The notes beneath the pieces are model-generated. The model ran no database searches and was not told the DNA's origin. It was given only the letters and a program-made list of their open reading frames with translations. Below are positions 1 through 5,618 of a stretch of 6,641 bases of DNA, piece after piece; position 1 is the first letter of the stretch; every line of letters begins with the position of its first letter. The DNA is from an uncultured Verrucomicrobiota bacterium (lineage in GTDB: Bacteria; Verrucomicrobiota; Kiritimatiellia; RFP12; UBA3636): assembly GCA_946534745.1 (NCBI GenBank), contig CAMNDA010000193.1, positions 1 through 6,641 of the forward strand. The letters are read 5' to 3'. The translations under genes were made by a program, and so were the position numbers.

Positions 1-291
1 CCGGAGAACATGCTCCGCTCGATGGCGATGAGCCACAACCTCGTGCACGCCCAGCGCGTCATGCTCGCGCTCGTGGAGAAGGGGATGCTGCGCGAGGAGG
101 CCTACGACCTGGTGCAGCGCCTCGCGATGGAGTCGTGGGCGAAGGAGTGCGACTACAAGCAGCTCCTGCTCGCCGACCCGGAGGTCTCCGCGCGCCTCTC
201 CGCCGCGGACCTCGACGCGATCTGCCGCCCGGAGAACTCCTTCGCGCACATCGACGAGATCTTCGAGCGCGAGCTCGGCCCGGCGGAGTAG
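1..291 (+). CDS. purB: Adenylosuccinate lyase, C-terminal part (5' end outside window)
   Basis: This is the last 96 codons of a gene that enters from the left edge in frame 1 and stops at TAG 289-291. Adenylosuccinate lyase removes fumarate from SAICAR and from adenylosuccinate, in de novo purine synthesis and AMP synthesis, and acts as a cytoplasmic homotetramer. The visible part matches the family's C-terminal all-helical domain: an ENM...S lead-in, then AQRVMLALVEKGMLREEAYD, then VQRLAMESW, LLLADPEV and a closing HIDEIFER. These are hallmarks of the shorter Bacillus-type PurB rather than the E. coli type. The catalytic loop with the fumarase-family signature lies upstream and cannot be checked. 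The ATG at position 10 is internal, not the start. The next gene follows after 12 bases, so the two are probably cotranscribed. Confidence 0.92.
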   Translation, partial: PENMLRSMAMSHNLVHAQRVMLALVEKGMLREEAYDLVQRLAMESWAKECDYKQLLLADPEVSARLSAADLDAICRPENSFAHIDEIFERELGPAE

Positions 292-303
292 GCGGGCGGC
301 GGA

Positions 304-1641
304 ATGATCTTCGACCGGCCGCTCTCCGCGGAGGAGCGCCGCGCCTCCGTCCGGCGCCTCGCGCTCTACAACCTCGTCAACGGCGGGTCCTACGTCTGCG
401 TGGGCGAGACGGTGATGGTGCTCGTCGCCGTCCGGCTCGGATGCCCGGACGCCGTCACGGCCGCGATCGGGACGATGCTCTACGTCGGCTTCTCGATGCT
501 GCCGCTCGGCCGCCTCGCGGCGGCGCGCTGGGGGGCGGCGAAGGCGGCGGGAGGGTTCTGGGCGCTGCGCAACGCCTTCGCGATGCTCGTCGTCGCCGCG
601 GCGCTGTGGGGGCCCCGCCACCCGGTCCTCACGGCGGCGACGGTCCTCGCGGGAGCCTTCGGCTTCTACGGCTCGCGCGCGGCGGGCGTGGTGCTGCACG
701 GCCCGATCGTGGGCGACGCGACGACCGAGGCGGAGCGCGGCGCGGTCCTCGGGCGGCTCGGCGCGCTGTTCTACGCCGGGATGTGCACGGGGCTCGTCGG
801 CGTGCTGTGGGCGCTGCGCGCCTCGGACTCCTTCGCCGCGCTCGCGGGCGTGGTGGCGGTCGGGTCGGCGCTCGGGCTGTGGGCCTCGTGGTTCCTCTCG
901 CGCGTGCACGAGACCTCCGCCCTGCGCGAGGGCGCCCGCAAGCCGGTCCTCGCGGACCTGCACGAGATCGCCGCCAACCGCGCCTTCAAGCGCCACGTGA
1001 TGGCGTGCTGCTGCCTCAACCTGGCGGCGATGCTCGTGCAGCCGGCCAGCGTGATCGTCCTCAAGCGCGGCTACGGCGCGACGGATCTGCAGGCGATGCT
1101 TTTCGCGGCCTCCTCCTCGGTCGCCTCGTGCCTCGGCTCGTGGCTCAACGGCCCGCTCGCGCGGCGGTTCGGACCGCGGCGCGAGATGATCGCCTCCTAC
1201 CTCGGGATGCTCGCGACGGCGCTCTTCTGGATCGTCCTGCCGGACGCCTCCGCCGCCGCGCCGGGCGCCGGCATGGCGGCGCTCTGGGTGGCGGGGTTCT
1301 TCCTGCTCGGCTCGGCGCGGATCGTGATGGACAACGCCATCGGGCACTACTCGATCTCGGTCGTGGAGCCGCGGCTGCGCGTCTCCGCCTCGACCGTGCT
1401 CTTCACGGCGATGGGCGCGCTCTCGGGGCTCGTGGGGCTCTCGCTCGCGTCGGTGCTGATGGCCGTCGCCTCCGCGGGCGGCGCGACGGACGCGCCCGGC
1501 CCGGCGGCGCTGGCGGCCTACCGGACGTATTTCGCGATGCTCCTCGTCCTGCTTTCGCCGCTGGTCGTCTTCGTCTGGCGGGTGATCCCCCTGCCGGAGG
1601 AGGTCCGCCTCCGCCTCGGCCACCACCACGGCCAGCACTGA
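304..1641 (+). CDS. Major facilitator superfamily-type transporter, substrate unknown
   Basis: This is a 445-residue polytopic inner-membrane protein. The length is usual for a 12-helix MFS carrier, and hydrophobic segments alternate with short charged loops throughout. The best family marker lies at residues 282-294 (NGPLARRFGPRRE), in the position of the second-half copy of MFS motif A between helices 8 and 9. The first-half copy near residues 69-84 (GRLAAARWGAAK) is degenerate. A central cytoplasmic loop (about 200-228, rich in Arg, Lys and Glu) would separate the two six-helix halves. The N-terminus is a charged cytoplasmic stretch before the first helix at about residue 20. Odd points are a CCC triplet at residues 235-237 and a His-rich C-terminus (GHHHGQH, 439-445). 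The start at 304 gives a full N-terminus, but the ribosome site before it is only GGCGG-like, so translation may depend on the upstream purB. No transported compound can be deduced. Confidence 0.8.
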   Translation: MIFDRPLSAEERRASVRRLALYNLVNGGSYVCVGETVMVLVAVRLGCPDAVTAAIGTMLYVGFSMLPLGRLAAARWGAAKAAGGFWALRNAFAMLVVAAALWGPRHPVLTAATVLAGAFGFYGSRAAGVVLHGPIVGDATTEAERGAVLGRLGALFYAGMCTGLVGVLWALRASDSFAALAGVVAVGSALGLWASWFLSRVHETSALREGARKPVLADLHEIAANRAFKRHVMACCCLNLAAMLVQPASVIVLKRGYGATDLQAMLFAASSSVASCLGSWLNGPLARRFGPRREMIASYLGMLATALFWIVLPDASAAAPGAGMAALWVAGFFLLGSARIVMDNAIGHYSISVVEPRLRVSASTVLFTAMGALSGLVGLSLASVLMAVASAGGATDAPGPAALAAYRTYFAMLLVLLSPLVVFVWRVIPLPEEVRLRLGHHHGQH

Positions 1642-1674
1642 CCCCGCCTTTTTCCTCCCCCCGATTCTTTCCAT

Positions 1675-1703
1675 TTGACTTTGTCGCCCGTTCCATCTAT
1701 CAT
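1675..1703 (+). promoter_or_regulatory. Sigma-70 type promoter for the two exported proteins
   Basis: A -35 box TTGACT (1675-1680) and a -10 box TATCAT (1698-1703) each match the consensus at 5 of 6 bases and are separated by exactly 17 bases. They sit in a short, locally AT-richer island of a very GC-rich window, just after the transporter stop codon. Transcription would start near 1710, leaving a leader of about 35 bases before the ATG at 1745. The spacing and position make this a strong prediction, though activity is not shown by sequence alone. Confidence 0.75.
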
Positions 1704-1731
1704 AGCGCCCGTTCCTCCCACTTTCCGACAT

Positions 1732-1735
1732 GGAG
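1732..1735 (+). promoter_or_regulatory. Ribosome binding site GGAG that sets the start at 1745
   Basis: GGAG ends 9 bases before the ATG at 1745, which is normal Shine-Dalgarno spacing. A longer reading frame begins at the in-frame ATG 1730, but that start would place GGAG inside the coding sequence and has only pyrimidine-rich sequence upstream. It would also add five residues (MEHPT) ahead of the basic n-region of the signal peptide. The site therefore favours 1745. Confidence 0.7.
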
Positions 1736-1744
1736 CATCCGACA

Positions 1745-2818
1745 ATGCCATCACGATTCCTGCGCGGAGCCCTCGCGGCCGCGGCCCTCTTCTGCGGGGC
1801 CGCCTCGGCGCGCGACGCCATCTTCGAGCCCCTCTTCCTGGTGACCAAGGTCGTCGGCGAGGTCCGGATCGAGAAGCCGAACGGGGCGACGGACGTCGTC
1901 CGCAAGGACCACGCCTACCCGTACGGCTCGCGCCTTGTGGTCCCCTCGCAGGTCACCGAGGAGGAGGCCAAGGCGGCGGCCGCCGCGGGAGCCAAGCCCG
2001 AGGAGCCCCAGGTCTTCGTCCGCTTCGCGCGCGACTTCACGTTCCGGATCGGCCCGGGGTCGGACGTCCGGATCCTCGACGAGACGACCGGCGAGGGAGA
2101 CGAGGCGCAGGAGCTCCGGGTCCTCGACCTGGCGCTCGGCACCATCGACACGCGCATCACGGCGGCCGTCAAGAAGACCGGCGGCACGCTCGACGAAAAG
2201 GTCGAGAAGAACCTCTCCGCGGCCATCGTCCGCACGCCCGTCGCGGAGTGCACGCGCCTCGCGGAGCGCAACAAGATCCAGGTCGAGCGCGACCCCGAGA
2301 CGCCCGGCTACTACAACTGCTTCTTCGAGTCGACGGGCGGCTGGATGGAGATCCACGGCCCGCAGTTCGACCTCGACCGCCTCAAGAAGGCGACCCGCGT
2401 CCGCATCGGCGGCAACCAGGACTTCACGAGCATCACCCCCGAGTCCGGCGAGTTCACCGGCACGTTCGAGAAGGGCGCCGACAACAACGAGAAGGTCTTC
2501 TTCCGCACCCGCTGCGTCGCCAAGATCTGGCGCCGCCACGCCCAGGTCGGCGGCCGCCTCGTGGTCGCGGTGATGGTCTCCTATCCGGACGGCCAGCGCC
2601 GGACCTACCAGTACCTCGAGGGCCAGACGGGCGTCGACGCCGGCGCCGGCGCGACGACGAAGATCGACGGCGGCGGCGAGGAGCCGCCCGAGTGGCAGCC
2701 CGGGTCCGACGAGGGCACCGGCGACGACTGGGGCGGGGATTCCGGCGACTCCGGCGATTCCGGCGACGACTGGGGCGATTCCGGCGGCGATTCGGACTTC
2801 GGCGACTGGAGCTTCTAG
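1745..2818 (+). CDS. Exported FecR-like protein with acidic Gly/Asp/Ser-rich tail, function unknown
   Basis: This 357-residue protein is predicted to be exported. Its Sec signal peptide (residues 1-22) has a basic start (MPSRFLRG), an Ala/Leu-rich core and an ASA cleavage site before RD. Cys17 is preceded by Phe, so it does not form a lipobox. Residues about 31-115 resemble a FecR-type beta domain: VTKVVGEVRI, then a charged segment ending YPYGSRLVVPSQ, then VRFARDFTFRIGPGSDVRIL. The following LDLALGTIDTRI and IVRTPVAE (about 127-168) fit the usual continuation, although the family's closing V-R-G-T motif is replaced. An unusual Lys/Glu/Ala insert lies at 70-89. Residues 170-295 form a second, unrecognised region with three cysteines in the mature protein (169, 192, 257). 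Residues 309-357 are a low-complexity tail of Gly, Asp and Ser with spaced Trp and Phe, ending GDWSF. The gene is first in a unit with its own promoter and is followed 73 bases later by another exported protein. The FecR relation is moderate and inferred by eye. The canonical FecR role in iron signalling is not implied, as no TonB receptor or ECF sigma gene is nearby. Confidence 0.8.
   Translation: MPSRFLRGALAAAALFCGAASARDAIFEPLFLVTKVVGEVRIEKPNGATDVVRKDHAYPYGSRLVVPSQVTEEEAKAAAAAGAKPEEPQVFVRFARDFTFRIGPGSDVRILDETTGEGDEAQELRVLDLALGTIDTRITAAVKKTGGTLDEKVEKNLSAAIVRTPVAECTRLAERNKIQVERDPETPGYYNCFFESTGGWMEIHGPQFDLDRLKKATRVRIGGNQDFTSITPESGEFTGTFEKGADNNEKVFFRTRCVAKIWRRHAQVGGRLVVAVMVSYPDGQRRTYQYLEGQTGVDAGAGATTKIDGGGEEPPEWQPGSDEGTGDDWGGDSGDSGDSGDDWGDSGGDSDFGDWSF
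2735..2761 (+). repeat. Three tandem 9-base units encoding Gly-Asp-Ser
   Basis: Three consecutive units of the pattern GGNGAYTCC encode GDS-GDS-GDS (residues 331-339) in the tail of the FecR-like protein. Further diverged copies continue to about 2785 (GDD, W, GDS, GGDS). The units differ mainly at synonymous or wobble positions. This suggests either selection for the amino-acid pattern or an old slippage expansion that has since drifted. Confidence 0.7.
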
Positions 2819-2836
2819 GCCCCGGGGACACTTTCG

Positions 2837-2883
2837 AAAACACACAAACGCGAGGCGGCGCAACCCGCCGAAACACACAAGGA
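2837..2883 (+). promoter_or_regulatory. A/C-rich leader with repeated AAACACACAA, small hairpin and AAGGA ribosome site
   Basis: The 73-base gap between the two exported-protein genes contains AAACACACAA twice (2838-2847 and 2871-2880). Between the copies is a small hairpin with stem GGCGG (2854-2858) and CCGCC (2865-2869) and a 6-base loop. The second copy runs into AAGGA (2879-2883), 8 bases before the ATG at 2892, which is a good Shine-Dalgarno site. I see no promoter or terminator in the gap, so the two genes are probably one transcript. The A/C-rich stretch should be poorly structured and may keep the ribosome site open. Confidence 0.6.
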
Positions 2884-2891
2884 AAACGGAA

Positions 2892-3785
2892 ATGAAGAAC
2901 AGGTTCCACACAGCATTCGCGGCCTCTGCGCTCCTCGCGCTCGGCTTCGCCGCCGCGCCCGCCTTCGCGGACTCCGCGGCCGACAAGGTCACCGGCTACG
3001 TCGAGATCGCGCGCAGCGTCTTCGGCGGCGACAAGACGGCGGGCGACGTCGTCTCCGACAAGATCGCCGGCGCCGACCAGGGCGTCGTCGGCGAGCTCGC
3101 CGCGGCCCTCTCCGCGGCCGAGGTCGCCAAGGACGATCCCGCCGTCGCCGACGCGCTCGCGGGCATCGTCTCCGCGGTGAACGACGCCGCCGGCGACGAT
3201 GCGTTCGACTTCGCCTCCCGCGCCGCCGCGACCGTCGCGGCCGTGACGGGCCTCGACATCGCCGGCTCGCTCTCCGACGAGGCGTTCGCCGATGCCGCGA
3301 ACGATCCCGACTCCGTCCTCGACGCCACCGAGAAGGCCGACCTCAAGGACCTCTACGAGAAGGTCCTCGCCGCCCTCAAGGGCGCCGGCTACAAGATGAA
3401 GGAGGACGGCGACAAGGTCGTGATCGATCCCGCCGCGACCGGCGACGAGGCCGGCGACGCCGCCGGCTCCGCCGGCACCGACGGCGAGGCTGCCGCCGGC
3501 TCCGACGGCAAGGCCGCCGCCGGCTCCGACGGCGGTGACGAGGAAGTCATCTACGACGACGACGAGAAACTCGGCGATCCCCTGGACCAGACGTTCGACC
3601 CCGTGCCCCCCGCCGTCGATCCGAACGACTCGAAGGCCCCGTACGGCCCGCACGAGTACCATCCCACGCCGACGACGCTCAACGGCATGAACCAGCCGAT
3701 CCTGACGCCCGTCGTCACGCCGACGACGAAGCCCTCGAAGCCGAAGCCCACGAAGCCGTCCCCGACCCCGGTCGGCCTCCGCTAA
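2892..3785 (+). CDS. Exported Ala/Asp-rich protein with Pro/Thr/Lys tail, function unknown
   Basis: I do not recognise a family for this 297-residue protein. It has a clear Sec signal peptide (residues 1-26): basic MKNR start, hydrophobic Ala/Leu core and AFA cleavage site before DS. Residues about 28-165 look all-helical, with Ala-rich amphipathic stretches and regularly spaced Asp and Lys (for example DKVTGYVEIARSVFGG and LKDLYEKVLAALKGAGYK). Residues about 183-214 are a low-complexity Gly/Ala/Asp/Ser linker that includes two near-identical eight-residue units. An acidic patch follows (DGGDEEVIYDDDEK, 213-226). The last 60 residues are rich in Pro and Thr and become basic (TKPSKPKPTKPSPTP, 278-292), like segments that cross or touch cell wall in other exported proteins. 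There are no cysteines. The start is fixed by AAGGA 8 bases upstream and by the signal peptide. It is the second gene of the promoter-to-terminator unit and probably works with, or is exported alongside, the FecR-like protein. Confidence 0.82.
   Translation: MKNRFHTAFAASALLALGFAAAPAFADSAADKVTGYVEIARSVFGGDKTAGDVVSDKIAGADQGVVGELAAALSAAEVAKDDPAVADALAGIVSAVNDAAGDDAFDFASRAAATVAAVTGLDIAGSLSDEAFADAANDPDSVLDATEKADLKDLYEKVLAALKGAGYKMKEDGDKVVIDPAATGDEAGDAAGSAGTDGEAAAGSDGKAAAGSDGGDEEVIYDDDEKLGDPLDQTFDPVPPAVDPNDSKAPYGPHEYHPTPTTLNGMNQPILTPVVTPTTKPSKPKPTKPSPTPVGLR
3483..3530 (+). repeat. Tandem 24-base repeat in the linker of the second exported protein
   Basis: Two adjacent 24-base units (3483-3506 and 3507-3530) differ at 2 positions and encode GEAAAGSD and GKAAAGSD (residues 198-213). 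The high nucleotide identity suggests a recent slippage duplication in a flexible linker. The copy number could vary among related strains. Confidence 0.75.
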
Positions 3786-3806
3786 GCTTCCCGCCTAGCG
3801 TCTTTC

Positions 3807-3848
3807 GGAGGCGTCCCTGGACCGCACCGCAGGGACGCCTCCTTCTTT
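3807..3848 (+). terminator. Strong intrinsic terminator after the exported-protein pair
   Basis: GGAGGCGTCCCTG (3807-3819) pairs perfectly over 13 bases with CAGGGACGCCTCC (3830-3842) around a 10-base loop, and is followed by TTCTTT (3843-3848). The stem starts 21 bases after the TAA at 3783-3785. The reverse strand has no T-rich tail after the stem, so termination is expected for + strand transcripts. It closes the unit that begins at 1675. Confidence 0.88.
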
Positions 3849-3925
3849 CGGCAGACGCCGATTCCCGTCAACGCCGCGGCGCGGACCCGCACAGCACACA
3901 GCATAGCACAGCAAGGACTTCCGCC
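3849..3925 (+). promoter_or_regulatory. Leader of the PpiD-like gene with AAGGA ribosome site, promoter not identified
   Basis: A new transcript should begin here, because a strong terminator lies just upstream, but I find no convincing -35/-10 pair. The first part holds a 10-base palindrome (CGCCGCGGCG, 3872-3881). The last 35 bases turn A/C-rich, with AGCACA appearing twice (from about 3893). AAGGA at 3913-3917 lies 8 bases before the ATG at 3926 and supports that start over the in-frame ATG at 3950. Confidence 0.5.
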
Positions 3926-5614
3926 ATGTTCATCATCAAGTTCAACAACATGGTCAAGAACAAGTGGATCTGGGCCGCCTTCGCGATCGTCGTCGCGGTG
4001 GCGTTCGGAGCCTCGGACATGCTCGGCGCCGGCTCCCGCGCCCGCGAGGGGGGCGGACGCCTCGGCTCGCTCGGCGGCAAGGCGCTCGACCCCGGGCTCT
4101 ACCAGACCGTGGGCAACCTGATCCGCTACCGCAACCTCATGGGCGGGACGCAGGACACGTACTCCGCCCGCGAGCGCTGGAAGCTCTGCGCCGCGCTCCT
4201 CCGCGCCCGCGAGTCCGGGCTCTCCGTCTCCGACTCCGAGCTCGCCGCGATCATCCGCGGCATGGGCTTCTTCCGCGACGCGGACGGCCAGTTCAGCTCC
4301 GAGACCTACAACCGCGTCCTCTCCCGGATCGAGTTCACGCCGACGATGTTCCAGGAGGCGCTCCGAGCGGACGTCGCGCTCAACCAGCTGCGCTTCTGCG
4401 TCGCCCGCGGCCCCTGGGCTCCTCCCAGCGTCGTCGAGGACCGCACCCTCGGCCGCTCCGACCGCTTCACGCTCCGGACGGCCACGCTCACGAACGCGTT
4501 CGACGCCGCGTCGACCGATGTGTCGGAGGACGAGGCCCGCGCCTTCTACGACGCGCACCCCGACCTCTACCGCCTCCCCGAGCGCCGCGCCGTCCGCTAC
4601 GTCGTGTTCCCGGCCGTCGCCTACCGCGAGAAGGCCGAGGTCACCGACGAGGAGATCAAGGCGTACTACGACGAGAACGAGTCCGACTTCACGACGAAGG
4701 GAACCAACGACGTCGAGGTCCTCCGCCCGCTCGACGAGGTCCGCGACGAGATCGTCGGCATCCTCGCCCCCGAGCGCCAGCGCGAGCTCGCCGCGACGGA
4801 CGCCGGCGACTTCGCCGACCTCTTCTTCCGTCCGGGCTACGACGGCGCCGCGCCCGCCTCGGACTTCGCCGCCGCCGCCGCGAAGCTCGGCTACGCCGTC
4901 TCCACGACCGCCCTCTTCTCCGCCGACGAGCCCCCCGTCTCGCCGGACCTGGCCGACGACTTCTCCGCCAACGTCTTCGCCCTCGAGGCCGGCGGCGAGG
5001 TCTCCGACCGCGTCTCCGGCGTGATCGGCGCGGACGGCGCGTCCGAGTACTTCGTCGCGGAGCTGCTCGAGACGAGCGACTCCCACGTCCCGGACTACGG
5101 CGAGATCGCCGCGCGCGTCCTCGCCGACGCCCGCGAGGACAAGGCCTCGCGCGCGTTCCAGGACGAGGTCTCCCGCGTCCAGGAGGCCCTTCTGCGCGGC
5201 GCGGAGGAGGGCGGCGACTTCGCGGCGATCGCCGCCACGAACGGCCTCGCCGTCGGAACCAACTTCGTCTTCACCGCGCGCGACGCCTTCGCCGGCTCCG
5301 CCCCCGTCGAGTCGCCCCACCAGGTGGCGCAGTCGATGATGCAGCTCGGCGCCGGCGACCTCTCGCCCTCGCCGATCGCCGTCCCCGGCGGCGTGCTCTT
5401 CTTCCAGGTCGTCGCGCGCGAGCCCGGAGACGCCTCGCTCGCCGGTACCTACCGCGACTCGATCGTCTACGGCCTCGAGAGCCAGGCGGCCGACGCGCTC
5501 TGGGAGGACTGGCTCGAGCGCAACCTCGTCTCGATGGACCCGAAGCCGAACACGCCCTTCGAGGCCGCCGGCGAGCCCGTCGAGGACGACGGGGAGGACG
5601 CCGCGGAGGACTAG
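3926..5614 (+). CDS. PpiD/SurA-like membrane-anchored periplasmic folding factor, parvulin domain degenerate
   Basis: This 562-residue protein probably helps exported proteins fold near the Sec exit, as PpiD does. The N-terminus has a short basic cytoplasmic segment and one membrane helix (about 14-33, WIWAAFAIVVAVAF), with the rest in the periplasm. Residues about 80-160 match the SurA/PpiD N-terminal chaperone domain, including FFRDADGQFSSETYNRVL (115-132) and TPTMFQEALRADVALNQL (138-155). Residues 221-255 (RRAVRYVVFP, then VTDEEIKAYYDENESDF) match the PpiD linker that normally leads into the parvulin isomerase domain. Here the expected H-I-L-type parvulin opening is absent, and the chain passes to PLDEVRDEIVGIL (268-280). 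Two diverged parvulin-like half modules follow (313-385 and 431-502). The C-terminus is acidic (EDDGEDAAED). It is slightly shorter than E. coli PpiD (about 620 residues). The next gene starts 4 bases after the stop, so the two are cotranscribed. Isomerase activity is doubtful and a chaperone role is more likely. Confidence 0.82.
   Translation: MFIIKFNNMVKNKWIWAAFAIVVAVAFGASDMLGAGSRAREGGGRLGSLGGKALDPGLYQTVGNLIRYRNLMGGTQDTYSARERWKLCAALLRARESGLSVSDSELAAIIRGMGFFRDADGQFSSETYNRVLSRIEFTPTMFQEALRADVALNQLRFCVARGPWAPPSVVEDRTLGRSDRFTLRTATLTNAFDAASTDVSEDEARAFYDAHPDLYRLPERRAVRYVVFPAVAYREKAEVTDEEIKAYYDENESDFTTKGTNDVEVLRPLDEVRDEIVGILAPERQRELAATDAGDFADLFFRPGYDGAAPASDFAAAAAKLGYAVSTTALFSADEPPVSPDLADDFSANVFALEAGGEVSDRVSGVIGADGASEYFVAELLETSDSHVPDYGEIAARVLADAREDKASRAFQDEVSRVQEALLRGAEEGGDFAAIAATNGLAVGTNFVFTARDAFAGSAPVESPHQVAQSMMQLGAGDLSPSPIAVPGGVLFFQVVAREPGDASLAGTYRDSIVYGLESQAADALWEDWLERNLVSMDPKPNTPFEAAGEPVEDDGEDAAED
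4862..5431 (+). other. Internal duplication within the PpiD-like protein
   Basis: Residues 313-385 and 431-502 align as two copies of one module. Each opens DFAA-A with AV-T and F(S/T)A soon after, has a mid motif LEAGGEVS (353-360) or LGAGDLS (474-480), and closes with a 15-residue stretch at 371-385 and 488-502 that aligns without gaps (G...F.V...E..D). The pattern resembles the C-terminal half of parvulin domains (L..G..S.P......G....V......). A helical segment (386-430) separates the copies. The module similarity is seen directly. The link to parvulin is by recalled family pattern. Confidence 0.6.
5605..5609 (+). promoter_or_regulatory. Ribosome binding site GGAGG inside the end of the upstream gene
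   Basis: GGAGG lies in the last codons of the PpiD-like gene (encoding the final Glu-Asp region), 9 bases before the ATG at 5619. Placing the site within the preceding coding sequence, with stop and start 4 bases apart, is typical of translational coupling and confirms 5619 as the start. Confidence 0.75.
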
Positions 5615-5618
5615 CCGG

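Noticed and set aside
1595..1653. Possible terminator after the transporter (6-bp stem CGGAGG/CCTCCG at 1595-1613, GGCC/GGCC at 1618-1633, T run at 1649-1653)
   Set aside because: The stems are short, lie within the coding region and are separated from the T run by GC-rich sequence, so they do not form an intrinsic terminator.
1730..1744. Upstream in-frame ATG giving a five-residue longer FecR-like protein
   Set aside because: GGAG at 1732-1735 is ideally placed for the ATG at 1745 and would be internal to the longer version. The signal peptide also begins naturally at MPSRF.
1793..1795. Cys17 of the FecR-like protein as a lipoprotein attachment site
   Set aside because: The residues before it (Ala-Leu-Phe) do not match a lipobox, which needs a small residue just before the Cys, and a normal ASA cleavage site lies five residues on.
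2800..2818. C-terminal GDWSF as an outer-membrane barrel insertion signal
   Set aside because: Only the last and third-last residues fit. The preceding residues are Gly, Asp and Ser without alternating hydrophobics, and no beta-barrel strands precede it.
1751..3662. Long minus-strand open frames opposite the exported-protein pair
   Set aside because: They are low-complexity Ala/Arg/Val/Asp translations created by the codon bias of the + strand genes, with no signal, domain or plausible start context.
3872..3881. Palindrome CGCCGCGGCG as an operator
   Set aside because: A 10-base G/C-only palindrome is expected by chance in DNA this GC-rich, and no regulator gene or second copy supports it.
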